From: Rhynchopus sp. YZ270_cl-10
Taxonomy: Eukaryota; Euglenozoa; Diplonemea; Diplonemida; Diplonemidae
Assembly (NCBI GenBank): GCA_964035575.1
Contig: OZ037850.1
Span: 186,001 to 250,000 of the forward strand
Direction of reading: 5' to 3'
Length of the DNA stretch: 64,000 nucleotides
In this document: piece by piece, positions 1-9,525 of the stretch
Layout: the number at the start of each line of letters is the position of its first letter
Numbering within the stretch: the stretch's first letter is position 1
Position numbers and translations under genes: made by a program
Notes under the pieces: generated by a model
Told to the model about the DNA's origin: nothing
Database searches by the model: none
Seen by the model: only the letters and a program-made list of their open reading frames with translations

Positions 1-635
1 ACAGCAAGCGAGGTTCCGACAAGTCCGACCTGTGAGTTACCCCCCAGAAGCTTCTGCTGCGCCACCAGCACTCCCTCCTTGGGGTTGCTCATGTCGTACA
101 CAACAGCGCCACCCGACACGCCGCCGACGAAGACCTGTGTGCTCACCTGGTATGCTCCGCTCGTCAGCTCAAACACATTCGCCTTGTCTTGGAAGACAAC
201 CACAGGACGACGAGGGACCTTCACGTTCACCACAACCACACCGGTGGTGGTCGCCACAAAGAGGTACTTACGCACAGTGTCGAGGTGGGCGCTCTTCACT
301 GAAACGACGCCTAAGGGTGCCAGGTCGAGTGTCGCCAGAGTGGTTGCGATGTTGCTTGTCTTCACGACAGTCATGTTGCTCGCCTGCAGCAGGTACGCGT
401 AGTGGTGCGTGCTGTCAACCGCAATCGCCGCCACCTCCGGGAGTGCGCTCCTCTGCACAACCTTCTCCTCTGCGATGTCCACAGCATGCACGCCGTCCGT
501 GCACCCCACCAGCACTGTCGTTGTGTCCGGTGCCTCTGCCACTGCCGCACAATGCGTGTCCCCCACCTCGATGTACCAAGGCAGAGACGACACGACTGAT
601 GCAAACGCCACCACCAGGAAGAGCTGCGCAGACAT
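1..635 (-). CDS. Secreted beta-propeller-like protein, C-terminus off window
   Basis: The frame opens with an ATG at 633-635 and stays open to the left edge, giving about 211 residues. It begins with a signal peptide (MSAQLFLVVAFASVVSS), so the product should enter the secretory path. The rest is rich in beta-strand-like repeats of the type LVGCTDGVHAVDI, YLFVATTTGVVVVNV and VFVGGVSGGAVVYDM, spaced roughly 45-50 residues apart. This recalls LVIVD or YVTN-type propeller repeats, but I cannot name a family. It lies downstream of the first astacin gene on the same strand, with about 960 bp between. The 3' end is missing only because the window starts here. The opposite-strand frames over the same DNA look like shadows. 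Confidence 0.6.
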   Translation of the reverse strand, partial: MSAQLFLVVAFASVVSSLPWYIEVGDTHCAAVAEAPDTTTVLVGCTDGVHAVDIAEEKVVQRSALPEVAAIAVDSTHHYAYLLQASNMTVVKTSNIATTLATLDLAPLGVVSVKSAHLDTVRKYLFVATTTGVVVVNVKVPRRPVVVFQDKANVFELTSGAYQVSTQVFVGGVSGGAVVYDMSNPKEGVLVAQQKLLGGNSQVGLVGTSLA

Positions 636-1144
636 TGTAAAAGGGGAGGGTGTTTGCTGGAAGTAATATGCAACCTGTGAAATTGATGGTGTCGTCATCC
701 ACTGCAGCTAGGGAGCACCGTGTGGCAGGCGCAAGAATCCTTAAGAAAAAGCGGGTGGGTAAACCCCGAGTTGCTGCCAGAGCAAGCAAGTGTAAAGCTC
801 AAAGGTCACCACAAGCAGGCAACATGGCCACCCAGCAGCTATGGTCGCATAGCCCAGAGAAGGGCGGGAAGGGTGGGAGATGAATGCACCAAACTCTAAA
901 AAGACAGGGGCAGTGGGAGGTGGGAGGTGGGAAGGCGTCGTTAACATAACTCACGTCAAAACAAACGGCGATATGGAAATCGATGACGAAAGTGCATAGT
1001 GGGGGGGAAAGCAGTAAAGTGATAGACAACGCATGGCTGCGTGTCAAAGAGCAACAAAACGTAAAGATTGCAGTGCAACATATGCAGGACGCAGGCACTT
1101 GGGTTCTCCACAAAAACAAACTGCAAGAAACGCTAATAATAACA

Positions 1145-1268
1145 CCACACCAACACTTTCAAGACACAATGTGGTTGGTAGAGAACAACGGGTCATCATC
1201 CAACCACAGCAAGACAGAGGTCATGTCGTGTGCTGTTGTGGCTACAACCGGCTGGGCCGGTGTTCTAT
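1145..1268. other. Conserved 124-bp noncoding block R1, copy 1
   Basis: This block matches 6688-6811 with only two mismatches and no gaps, while the sequence on either side has drifted far more. It lies between the 3' end of astacin-1 and the start of the propeller-like gene; copy 2 lies between astacin-2 and astacin-1. It holds two small hairpins: ACCGGC/GCCGGT around TGG, and GTTGT/ACAAC around a four-base loop. The minus strand carries ATGATGA, which fits a C box, but I see no clear D box. It may be a small RNA gene or a regulatory element. The rest of 636-1596 shows nothing else I can name. Confidence 0.4.
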
Positions 1269-1707
1269 GAACAAAAAGAGAAAGGGGAAAACAGGAAACT
1301 GCATAGTAAATGGGTCGAACGAACGAGGGAACGGGTTCTGCTTGGTAAAATTCTATACCCGTGCAAAAGATGCGGCTTTAAGTAATAAAATCAAACAACA
1401 GTCAAGAACACAAGACTCGGTGGAGACTCGCGCATAATAAAGTGCGCATTGTCTTCTGTGGGATCGTTGTGCGATGAAGTTGAGTTTGACTTGATACTTG
1501 AGGCCTTCACATTTTATTCCAAGAAAAAGTATATTTGATTTGAGGCTGTTCTTAAATTCTTAAATTGACGGTAGTAATAAATTGCACAGACGGGCCCTAC
1601 TCCTTCTTGCACGTCATCCGCCTGGTGCCCATGCACTTCAGGCCTGATGCACAGCACGACTCTTGCCCCTTGCATGAACGGTTCTCGCGGAGCCTGGTCC
1701 TGCACTG

Positions 1708-1723
1708 TGTTGATGTGCGTGGT
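1708..1723 (+). repeat. Target-site duplication, 3' side of LINE
   Basis: TGTTGATGTGCGTGGT, identical to 4801-4816 on the other side of the element. Both copies belong to the astacin repeat tract. Confidence 0.9.
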
Positions 1724-4700
1724 AATGCCTAGTGAGGGTAATTCTTGCGCAGAATATGGCCCTTAGGTGTGGGGGGGGCTACGTCACCTGCGAAGACCCC
1801 GCGGGGTCTTGCCTGTGATGTAGGGGGAGTGTGCCTCGTGCTGACGTGCTGTTATTGATGTGGCGTGTGTGGCACGTTCCGCAGCACTGGGCCAATGATT
1901 TCTTGTCTAGCAAGCATGCCCCACATCTCGTGAGTCTATGTTTCGTGCAGAAGTCCATCACAATGGCGCGGCCATCGCCTTCTGTGTGGTGTAGGCTGCA
2001 GCAGGTTTCTGGAGCGGCTCGCAGCGTCTTGCACGAGTTACATCGCACTTTGCCGTGGGTCAGACAAGACAAGGTTTTGGCGCACTTTCTGGCGTCTGGA
2101 GGGGCCGTGCGAGGTGGGCGGGCCCGTCCTGCAGCTCTGGCTTCAGTCGCTCTGCCTCGCCATCCTGCGGAGGCTTCAGTCCAGTCATCAGCGTAATGCT
2201 CTTGCGGCCGGAACTGGGCTGCCCAAGCCTGGGTCTCCTCGTACAAGAGGGAGCGGCGGTTCCCTGCAAAGGCTGCTATGTGCGACTGTAGGTGGCGCAG
2301 TACCTCCTCAGTTTTGCTGTTGAGAACTGCTCGTTTGCTCACACCACTGGTCACCGAACCTCCGATGGCAGTAAGGCTAGTGACGTTGGTGTAGTGGCCG
2401 TACATCCAGGACTGCGGTTTGTACACCTTCGCAAAGGTCTGCATCAGCTCGCCCAGTGAGAGTGACTTGGCCAACGCGCTTTGCAGGAAGGTGTCGCGTT
2501 CCGAGGAGGCAGCGGCAAGTTCTGCTTGCTTCTGGTTCTCCACCTCATCCATTGCCTGGTTGCTGAGAGCGTCAGCGTCCTTGTTTCGCTCTCGCGCGAT
2601 GTGGCGGAACCCCAGGGTGAAACGGGGTTGAACCTCTCTGATCAGTTCTTTAGCCACGAGGAACAGCGGTTTGAGGAAATCGTTGCAGTCAGCTACCCCC
2701 CGGAGCTGGTCCACAATCAGCTTGGAGTCTCCGCTGATGGTGACCGGGCCTTGCAGCTCAGAGGGGAGTTCGTTGAGGAGGCGGAGGCCACTGATGACTC
2801 CTTCGTACTCCGCCACGTTGTTGCTTCTGGCTGAGGGAAGTGGGGTGGCCACCGATGCGCTCTTGACACCATCCACATATACCACCGCTCCTGCCCCAGC
2901 CCTCGCGAAGACAGTTTTGTTCTGTCTTGCTCCGCCGTCAAAGAACATTTCCACCCCGCTGTGGTCCGCGATATGGTCCCTAACCGTGCACGACGAGGTA
3001 GAGGCTTTGAACTGCGGATAGCGGCGGCTGCCAACGTCTGGGAGCGGCATTCCTGTGGTGAGCTCAAAGTCCACTGCCAGCTCGATGAGGCTGATTGAGT
3101 GTTCGGACCCGACGTGGGCCCACTGAAGTCCTCGCACCCAGGAGTTTAGTGCATGCCAAAGGTCTTCGTTGTGTTTCCACTGTTGACGGACGCTCTCGTA
3201 GCTGTAGACTGGGAGATGTACCTGTCTGGGCTGGGGTGAGGACCAGCCCCACGGAAAGCTCTGCAGCCGGTGGTGTCTGGCAGATTCTTCGGGGCGGTCG
3301 GCACGGATCTGTCGCTCTTTTACCACCTCCACAAAGAAGCGTTGGAGACTCCTGACGATGAAGCGTCTGTCGTCCGAGTTTTGCGGTAGCGCATTGTCCC
3401 CTTGTCGGAAGGCAGGGGCCACCCCACATATCGACAGGCAATTTGGCCAATTGGTTCGATCCTGCGATGTGATGCTGTGCCTGGCTCGCACCGACGACCA
3501 CGCCTGGCAGTCCCACCAAAGATGCTCAACCGTCTCTCGTTCGCCAGACACGCAATAGGGGCAAGATGTTGTGCTGAGGCCTGAGCGGCCCGTGGTGTTC
3601 ACCGCACCCGCGATGACTGATCTGAGAATGCCTTTCTGGTAGCCGGTTAACTCGTTAGCAGAGTCCTCTAACAGGTGCCTGGTTGTGTGGCCATCGACAC
3701 CATGCTGCAGGCCTTCGAAGTCGGGGCGCCTGTTAGCCATTTTTGAGAGTATCTCCGTACGGAGGAAGTGGCGGGCTTCTGCCTCCATTCCTGCCACTTG
3801 CTTGTCTGTGAGCGTACTCAGCTCCAAGGTAGCAGCGTCACCTGCCTCGTTTACAAAGCTAATCGACGTTGGAGACTGCCATGTCCAGCCGAGTGCTCGC
3901 AGGGTGAGCGAGATGAGATGGAATGGGCCACATGTCAGAGAGTCTCTATTCTGCCAAGCGGCTGTAGCGAGGGGTCTGCAACTTGCCTTTCTCATTTGTT
4001 TGGCCCATGCTCTTAGCCTGTGGAGGTGCAAGACCATGGAAGGGTCCATGCGATGTCCGTGTTGCAGGACGTGCAGTACAACTTCTGGCGCCCTTCTGTT
4101 GGTACCCGTCCACACCGCCGCTGTGAACTTTGTCGTGAGGTTTTTCTGCTCTTTGGGGGACATGTACGTTGTGGAGGCAGCGTAGTAGCACTTCGACCCC
4201 GCACTCATGGACGCCACGTGGTCTCGGTGCTGAACTGGGGTGGGGAGGGATTTCACCCTTCGGAGGTTCTCAACTGCAGTTTCACGCCTCTTTGCAATGC
4301 GGTCTGAGACGGGCAGGTTGTCCACATCCTGTGTTGGCTTCGCATGCACCATCGCACCCGTGCAGTCGAAGCTGTTTCGCTCTGGAAGGAAGATGGGTGG
4401 GGACTGACTTACCAAACACCGTGAGAGGGAGTCGTAGGCTTTGAGTTCGCATGGGGGGGTGTCGCAAGTCGAGAAGGTGTGCGACTTTGACGTGCTGATT
4501 GCCATTTGGGTCTTCTGCGAGAAGATGACAGTACGGTCGGTGATGTCCTGCTGCAGCTCATGTGTGCTGGCAGTCGCGTAGATGTCATCGACATAAGAAG
4601 CGGCCTCGGCCCCCCGACTCTCCACATCCCGCATCCAGACGCTGACTACGATGTTGATCAGGATAACGCTAAGCGGGCACCCCTGCATGATGCCATTCGT

Positions 4701-4800
4701 GGGGACGAATGGTTGCCCTATGGAGCCATTGCACTTGAAATGCCTGGTCATTCTAGCGTAAGCCTCTCGTAGCGTGGTTAGCACCACTTCGTTGAATCCC
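1724..4800 (-). mobile_element. 5'-truncated non-LTR retrotransposon (LINE with RNase H)
   Basis: A 3,077-bp element lies between two exact 16-bp direct repeats inside the astacin-1 repeat tract, in the same orientation as the gene. Its reading frame is open right up to the 5' junction and begins inside the reverse-transcriptase domain, so the upstream finger blocks, any endonuclease and any first ORF are absent. That is the usual signature of incomplete target-primed reverse transcription. The 3' end has no poly(A) tail; it finishes CTAGGCATT on the element strand, about 55 bp after the stop. The exact duplication and open frame suggest a fairly young insertion that cannot move by itself. 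Confidence 0.9.
1779..4799 (-). CDS. LINE reverse transcriptase - zinc finger - RNase H, 5' partial
   Basis: About 1,006 codons without a stop. Near the start are RT motifs GIMQGCPLS and the active-site box SYVDDIYA. Mid-protein is the RT-associated zinc-binding pattern CPYC...EHLWWDC. A complete type I RNase H follows, with acidic residues in FFDGGA, EYEGVISGL, SGDSKLIVDQL and the last Asp in RERNKDADALSNQAMDE. After a Ser/Arg-rich spacer comes a Cys/His-rich tail (for example CLTHGKVRCNSC, CGACLLDKK, CCGTCHTRH) that could bind zinc or nucleic acid. The first complete Met is well inside the RT domain, so this is a fragment of a larger polyprotein, not a host gene. Confidence 0.9.
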   Translation of the reverse strand, partial: GFNEVVLTTLREAYARMTRHFKCNGSIGQPFVPTNGIMQGCPLSVILINIVVSVWMRDVESRGAEAASYVDDIYATASTHELQQDITDRTVIFSQKTQMAISTSKSHTFSTCDTPPCELKAYDSLSRCLVSQSPPIFLPERNSFDCTGAMVHAKPTQDVDNLPVSDRIAKRRETAVENLRRVKSLPTPVQHRDHVASMSAGSKCYYAASTTYMSPKEQKNLTTKFTAAVWTGTNRRAPEVVLHVLQHGHRMDPSMVLHLHRLRAWAKQMRKASCRPLATAAWQNRDSLTCGPFHLISLTLRALGWTWQSPTSISFVNEAGDAATLELSTLTDKQVAGMEAEARHFLRTEILSKMANRRPDFEGLQHGVDGHTTRHLLEDSANELTGYQKGILRSVIAGAVNTTGRSGLSTTSCPYCVSGERETVEHLWWDCQAWSSVRARHSITSQDRTNWPNCLSICGVAPAFRQGDNALPQNSDDRRFIVRSLQRFFVEVVKERQIRADRPEESARHHRLQSFPWGWSSPQPRQVHLPVYSYESVRQQWKHNEDLWHALNSWVRGLQWAHVGSEHSISLIELAVDFELTTGMPLPDVGSRRYPQFKASTSSCTVRDHIADHSGVEMFFDGGARQNKTVFARAGAGAVVYVDGVKSASVATPLPSARSNNVAEYEGVISGLRLLNELPSELQGPVTISGDSKLIVDQLRGVADCNDFLKPLFLVAKELIREVQPRFTLGFRHIARERNKDADALSNQAMDEVENQKQAELAAASSERDTFLQSALAKSLSLGELMQTFAKVYKPQSWMYGHYTNVTSLTAIGGSVTSGVSKRAVLNSKTEEVLRHLQSHIAAFAGNRRSLLYEETQAWAAQFRPQEHYADDWTEASAGWRGRATEARAAGRARPPRTAPPDARKCAKTLSCLTHGKVRCNSCKTLRAAPETCCSLHHTEGDGRAIVMDFCTKHRLTRCGACLLDKKSLAQCCGTCHTRHINNSTSARGTLPLHHRQDPAGSSQVT

Positions 4801-4816
4801 TGTTGATGTGCGTGGT
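4801..4816 (+). repeat. Target-site duplication, 5' side of LINE
   Basis: TGTTGATGTGCGTGGT, the exact partner of 1708-1723. Confidence 0.9.
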
Positions 4817-6687
4817 GCTGGTGTCCTCACAGGCGGGCTCGCAGTTCTCGGGGGACTGGCTGTCCTGGAAGGTGGGCTGGCTGTCCTTGGCGGGCTCGCT
4901 GTCCTCACAGGCGGGCTCGCAGTTCTCGGGGCTGGCTGTCCTCGCAGGTGGGCTGGATGTCGTCCTTGGGCTTGGTGTCCTCACTGGCGGGGTCGAGGTT
5001 CTTGGGGGGCTACGTGTCCTTGGCGGGCTCGGCGTCCTCACCGGCGGGCTCGCGGGGCTGGCTGTCCTTGGCGGGCTCGCTGTCCTGAGAGGCGGGCTCG
5101 CAGTTGTCGGGGGGCTGGCTGTCCTCACAGGTGGGCTTGGTGTCCTGACAGGTGGGGTCGACGTTGTTGGCGGGCTTGCAGTCGCCACCACACCCCCCTC
5201 GACCCGCACGCTGACACGGCACTCAGAGACGGGGCCGTCAGACGCTGTGAATGTTGCAGCCAAGACAAAGGTGCGACCCGCGTCGTTGCGTGTCGGTGTG
5301 TAGCGCAGGGCTGCGTAGCCTGTGTCGGTGATCGTTGTCCCGGAAGGTGTCAGGAGCTGTGTGTCGGGCGCGTTTGTGTTTGGGTACGTGACACGCATGG
5401 AGCGTGTTGTGGTGTAGAGTGCGTTGAAGTCCACACTGAAGGCCTTGTCCACAGGGATCACGAGTGTTGTGCTCTCGCTCTGTGAGGCAATGCAGCGGGG
5501 TGCAGCGAACCGTGTGGAGCAGCTGTTGTACATGAACTCAATCGCAGCCACGTCGCCTGCACTCAGCCCGTTGCGCTGGCCAATTGGCTGTGGCGAGATG
5601 ATCGTTGGCTTGCTCCCGATTCTGAAGCTGTTTGCCCCATAGTGCATGATCGACCCGTAGTCGTACTGGCCCAGGTCACGCGCACTCGCACCGTTCTTAT
5701 TGAAGTTGTTCTCCAGACCCGAGGACACCTGCGACATGTCGACCTCAATGTAGTTGTCTCTGTCCTTCCGCGTCTGCTCGTGCGAGAGCCCCAGGGAGTG
5801 GCCGATCTCATGCATCGCATTGCCCGCTGAGCACGCGCTCGCAAGGGTGATGCTGTTGACACCCGCCGCACGCTTCCCAATAGGTGAGCTGCAGCCACCT
5901 CCAGATTGGAAGTACATGTACGGAATTGGGCACGACGAGGTCGAGGTGCACTGGGTGAAGCGGAAGCACGTCTTCGCCTCCCAATCCCGCACTGCGTCTG
6001 CAATGCGTGCATCAGAGGCACTCAGTGGCGATGCCACATAATAGTTCACAGCTTCACCCACAGGGAACAGCTGCGACGCACTTGTCAGCGGTGTAGACCC
6101 AAGCACACCCCCAGCACGGTCAGGAGAAGTCTCAACCTGCACGTCACCTTCAACAATGCTGTAGTCGTAATCCCATGTCGCACGTCCCCTCCTGCCCGCA
6201 GACGCAGCAGCACATATGCTCAGGACCACCAAGGATGACGCCTTCCAGGACATGCTGTCGTGACTGTTGTCTTGTGTATGTGGAATCTGTTGTGTGTAGG
6301 TGGGAACCAATGTGGGGACTAGGTGGAGGGAGACGCTCGTGAAACTCTAAAAGGCAGGGGTAGTGGTGGGCATTTGGAAGCGTGGCAACTTTCACGTCTG
6401 AGCACAACTTCTTCTCCCTACTAGATGAGCGATGCAGGAAGGGAACGTGAATATGCGCATTTAACGAAAAACTCATTTCAAAACAAACAAAGGAATTGAA
6501 ATGATTCAACCGAAAGAACAAAAGAAAAGCTCAAGCAACGCAGTGAAAGTGCAAGATTGTAGATAGTTGAATGGCCAGCGTGCTCCTCGTGCTTACACAT
6601 CTTTCAAATGCGAAGTTCACGAAAGGTACGCAGACACAGGTACTTGGCTCTCACACAATAACTGCAAGAAACAACAATGAAAAACTG

Positions 6688-6811
6688 CCACACCAACACT
6701 TTCAAGACACAATGTGGTTGGTGGAGAACAACGGTTCATCATCCAACCACAGCAAGACAGAGGTCATGTCGTGTGCTGTTGTGGCTACAACCGGCTGGGC
6801 CGGTGTTCTAT
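6688..6811. other. Conserved 124-bp noncoding block R1, copy 2
   Basis: Ungapped partner of 1145-1268 with two differences. It keeps both small hairpins. It sits about 380 bp past the stop of astacin-2 and 435 bp upstream of the astacin-1 start. Weak similarity continues on the side toward astacin-2 (6900-7030 against 1330-1430), which shows the whole intergenic segment was duplicated together with the protease gene but only this block was kept. Nothing else is recognisable in 6254-7190. Confidence 0.4.
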
Positions 6812-7190
6812 AAAGCTCAAACAGAAAGGGAGAAATCGAACAGGGAGAAAGAAAAATGGGCAGAAATGGTGGAATTGGTAGAACCACGAAAGGGGCAAAT
6901 GCAGTTCGATGATCTGGTATTGCACGGTTCAGCAACCGCTTCTATATTCGTGTGAAGGATGCAGCTAAGAAAATCAGTGGCATTAAAATCAGATGCCAAT
7001 CAAGAATACAATGCTTGTCTGGATGCTCGCATACAGTGAAGTGCGACGGCATCTTCGTGCTATGAATTGAGTAGGATGCGATTGATGACTTTATGGAACA
7101 GTGCACTTGCCATGCAAGCCCCACTTTCTATTTGAGGCGCCTGAGTTATTTTTTTTACAAAAAAATTCCGACGCCGCAAAATACACTACG

Positions 7191-8525
7191 CTACTTCCTG
7201 CAGTACCTCCACCACCCGTTGCTCATACACCTCAGGCCTGATGCACAACACGACTCACGCCACATGCACGAGCGGTTCTCGCGGATCCTGTACCTGCACT
7301 GTGTCCGTGCCGGTGATGGTGTGCGTGGTGCTGGCGTCCTCACTGGCGGGCTACGGGTCCTTGGGGGGCTCGACGTTCTCGGCGGGCTACGGGTCCTTGG
7401 CGGACTCGGCGTCCTCACAGGTGGGCTGGATGTTCTCGGTGGGCTACGTGTCCTTGGCGGGCTCGGAGTCCTTACTGGAGTCCCCTCGACCCGCACGCTG
7501 ACACGGCACTCAGAGACGGGGCCGTCAGACGCTGTGAATGTTGCAGCCAAGACAAAGGTGCGACCCGCGTCGTTGCGTGTCGGTGTGTAGCGCAGGGCTG
7601 CGTAGCCTGTGTCGGTGATCGTTGTCCCGGAAGGTGTCAGGAGCTGTGTGTCGGGCGCGTTTGTGTTTGGGTACGTGACACGCATGGAGCGTGTTGTGGT
7701 GTAGAGTGCGTTGAAGTCCACACTGAAGGCCTTGTCCACAGGGATCACGAGTGTTGTGCTCTCGCTCTGTGAGGCAATGCAGCGGGGTGCAGCGAACCGT
7801 GTGGAGCAGCTGTTGTACATGAACTCAATCGCAGCCACGTCGCCTGCACTCAGCCCGTTGCGCTGGCCAATTGGTTGTGGCGAGATGATCGTTGGCTGAC
7901 GTCCGATTCTGAAGCCGTTTTTACTGTAGTGCATGATCGACCCGTAGTCGTACCGACCCAGGTCACGCGCACTCGCTTTGTTTTTTTTGAAGTTGTTTTG
8001 CATGCCCGAACGGACCTGCGACATGTCGACCTCGATATAGTTGTCTCTGTCCTTCCTCTTTTGCTCGTGCGAGAGCCCTAGGGAGTGGCCGATCTCGTGC
8101 ATCGTCGATCCAGTAGAACACTTCCCAAGGGTGATGCTGTTGACACCTGCCCTACGCCTCCCCACAGGTGAGCTGCAGCCACTACCGCTTTGGAATCGGA
8201 TGTACGGACGCGGGCACGACGAGTCCGAGGTACACTTGTTGAAGCGGAAGCACGTCTTCGCCTCCCAGTGTCTCACTGCGTCTGCAATGCGTGCATCAGA
8301 GGACTTAAGCGGCCTTGCCACATAATAGTTCACAGCCTCACCCACAGGGAACAGCTGCGACGCACGGGTCAGTGTTGTCGACCCAAGCACATTCCCAGCA
8401 CGGTCAGTCTCAATGGGCACCTGGATGTCGCCTTCAACAATGCTGTAGTCGTAATCCCAGTCGGCACGTCCAGATGCAGCAGCACATATGCTCAGGACCA
8501 CCAAGGATGACGCCTTCCAGGACAT
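7191..8525 (-). CDS. Astacin-family secreted zinc metalloprotease 2
   Basis: 444 residues, intact. A signal peptide (MSWKASSLVVLSICAAASG) is followed by a short propeptide-like stretch and the astacin catalytic domain with HEIGHSLGLSHEQ (three zinc His and the Glu) and SIMHYSKNGF (Met-turn). An Ig-like domain (about residues 235-350) and a short SPPRT/SPPVRT tract follow. The last 35 residues carry six cysteines spaced C-x9-C-x5-CC-x5-C-x8-C, the layout of an inhibitor cystine-knot fold. Start at 8525 is preceded by a CAACAG acceptor at 8559. It should be exported and cut peptide bonds outside the cell. It is the full-length paralogue of the interrupted gene just downstream. Confidence 0.9.
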   Translation of the reverse strand: MSWKASSLVVLSICAAASGRADWDYDYSIVEGDIQVPIETDRAGNVLGSTTLTRASQLFPVGEAVNYYVARPLKSSDARIADAVRHWEAKTCFRFNKCTSDSSCPRPYIRFQSGSGCSSPVGRRRAGVNSITLGKCSTGSTMHEIGHSLGLSHEQKRKDRDNYIEVDMSQVRSGMQNNFKKNKASARDLGRYDYGSIMHYSKNGFRIGRQPTIISPQPIGQRNGLSAGDVAAIEFMYNSCSTRFAAPRCIASQSESTTLVIPVDKAFSVDFNALYTTTRSMRVTYPNTNAPDTQLLTPSGTTITDTGYAALRYTPTRNDAGRTFVLAATFTASDGPVSECRVSVRVEGTPVRTPSPPRTRSPPRTSSPPVRTPSPPRTRSPPRTSSPPRTRSPPVRTPAPRTPSPARTQCRYRIRENRSCMWRESCCASGLRCMSNGWWRYCRK

Positions 8526-9459
8526 GCTGTCGTGACTGTTGTCTTGTGTATGTGGAATCTGTTGTGTGTGTAGGTGGGGCTAGGTGGGTAGTAATTATTG
8601 GCTAACCCGTGGGGGAGTGGCTTGAGTGGATGAGAAGAGAAATATTTTGGGTGCATTGTTTCCCCTGAAGAGGTTGCAGCTGGAATCGACTCCGTTTTGT
8701 TTTTTTGTTTTTGTTTTTGTTTTTGTTTTTGTTATTTTTTGGCTTTTGTTGCCCACTTTTTTTTTTGAATGAAATTGGAAATACGTGCCGTTGCGACACC
8801 GCTGCTGTTTTCGTTAGACAACATTTTTTTTTTTTATTGAGGGGTTTTGAAGCTCTCTCTCTCTCTCTCTCTGGTCGTACTCTTGGTATCTGGGAAAACA
8901 TTGACTGGAAGCTTGGACAATGGGTTCAAGTTTGTATTCAGAACAGGTAGAACACGAATAAAAAAGTGCTGAGTTTAGCACTTTGCAAAAAAACTTCTCC
9001 TCAACCTACGCTGTTTTACTTGCGCGCTCAGGAGAAAAAGACGAAGTACGAACACAGAATCCGATGCCAGTCTAAAAATACCTTTTTAATTGCATTACAA
9101 AACTTATTTTTTTTCCGCTTTTTTGGGGGAAATCTAAGGGGTATGGGAGGGGGGTGTCGTGCCCTGCAAAAAGAAAAGAACATGCAAGATGAAATGTTCC
9201 TGAAGTGTACAGTCATCTTTGCAGGCAGGGATTAGAACCATTTCGATGCCTCACCCTAATTTATTTTTTTGGCATGAGACAACAAGAGAAAAGCAAAAAA
9301 AAAACTCTGGTCTAACAGCGAAGAAAAAACCCCCCCATTATTTTGGAGAGTGGAACGTATGTTATCAGACCATTCAAGGTGATTCCATCCCAGTTCATAT
9401 TTTATTGTTAGAGGGACGTTACCGGCCGTGTACAATGTCCCGAAAGGGAATATCCCTAA

Positions 9460-9525
9460 GGCCAGAAGGGGTCACCGTGGCATGTACACGGCGCCGTGTA
9501 CATGCTACAGAGACCCCTTCTGGCC
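9460..9525. repeat. Perfect two-part hairpin
   Basis: Outer arms GGCCAGAAGGGGTC (9460-9473) and its exact reverse complement (9512-9525) enclose a perfect 26-bp palindrome at 9480-9505. The two stems are separated by six unpaired bases on each side. Such a 66-nt foldback is unlikely by chance and could be a tiny mobile element, a cruciform or a structured RNA. Confidence 0.75.

Larger units (their letters stand above)
1597..6253 (-). pseudogene. Astacin metalloprotease 1, split by a LINE insertion
   Basis: Start ATG at 6253 (MSWKASSLVVL signal peptide), chosen because it matches the start of astacin-2 and follows a pyrimidine-rich CAACAG acceptor at 6287. The catalytic domain has the astacin zinc motif HEIGHSLGLSHE and the Met-turn SIMHYG. 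Next come a domain of about 110 residues with an Ig-like look, then a Ser/Pro/Arg/Thr repeat tract (SPPVRT, SPPRT). Around 4930 the repeat tract changes frame relative to its own repeats and to astacin-2, by what looks like two missing C residues. The LINE at 1724-4800 then separates the last exon sequence. The original C-terminal tail, with six cysteines and stop at 1597, survives beyond the insertion. A secreted protease head may still be made, but the full protein is broken. Confidence 0.85.

Noticed and set aside
4803-5485. Plus-strand frames with GGLAVLGGLAVL repeats
   Set aside because: Antisense of the Ser/Pro/Arg/Thr tract of astacin-1.
9200-9270. tRNA-like GGTTCTAATCCC on the minus strand
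   Set aside because: No matching arms; single resemblance only.
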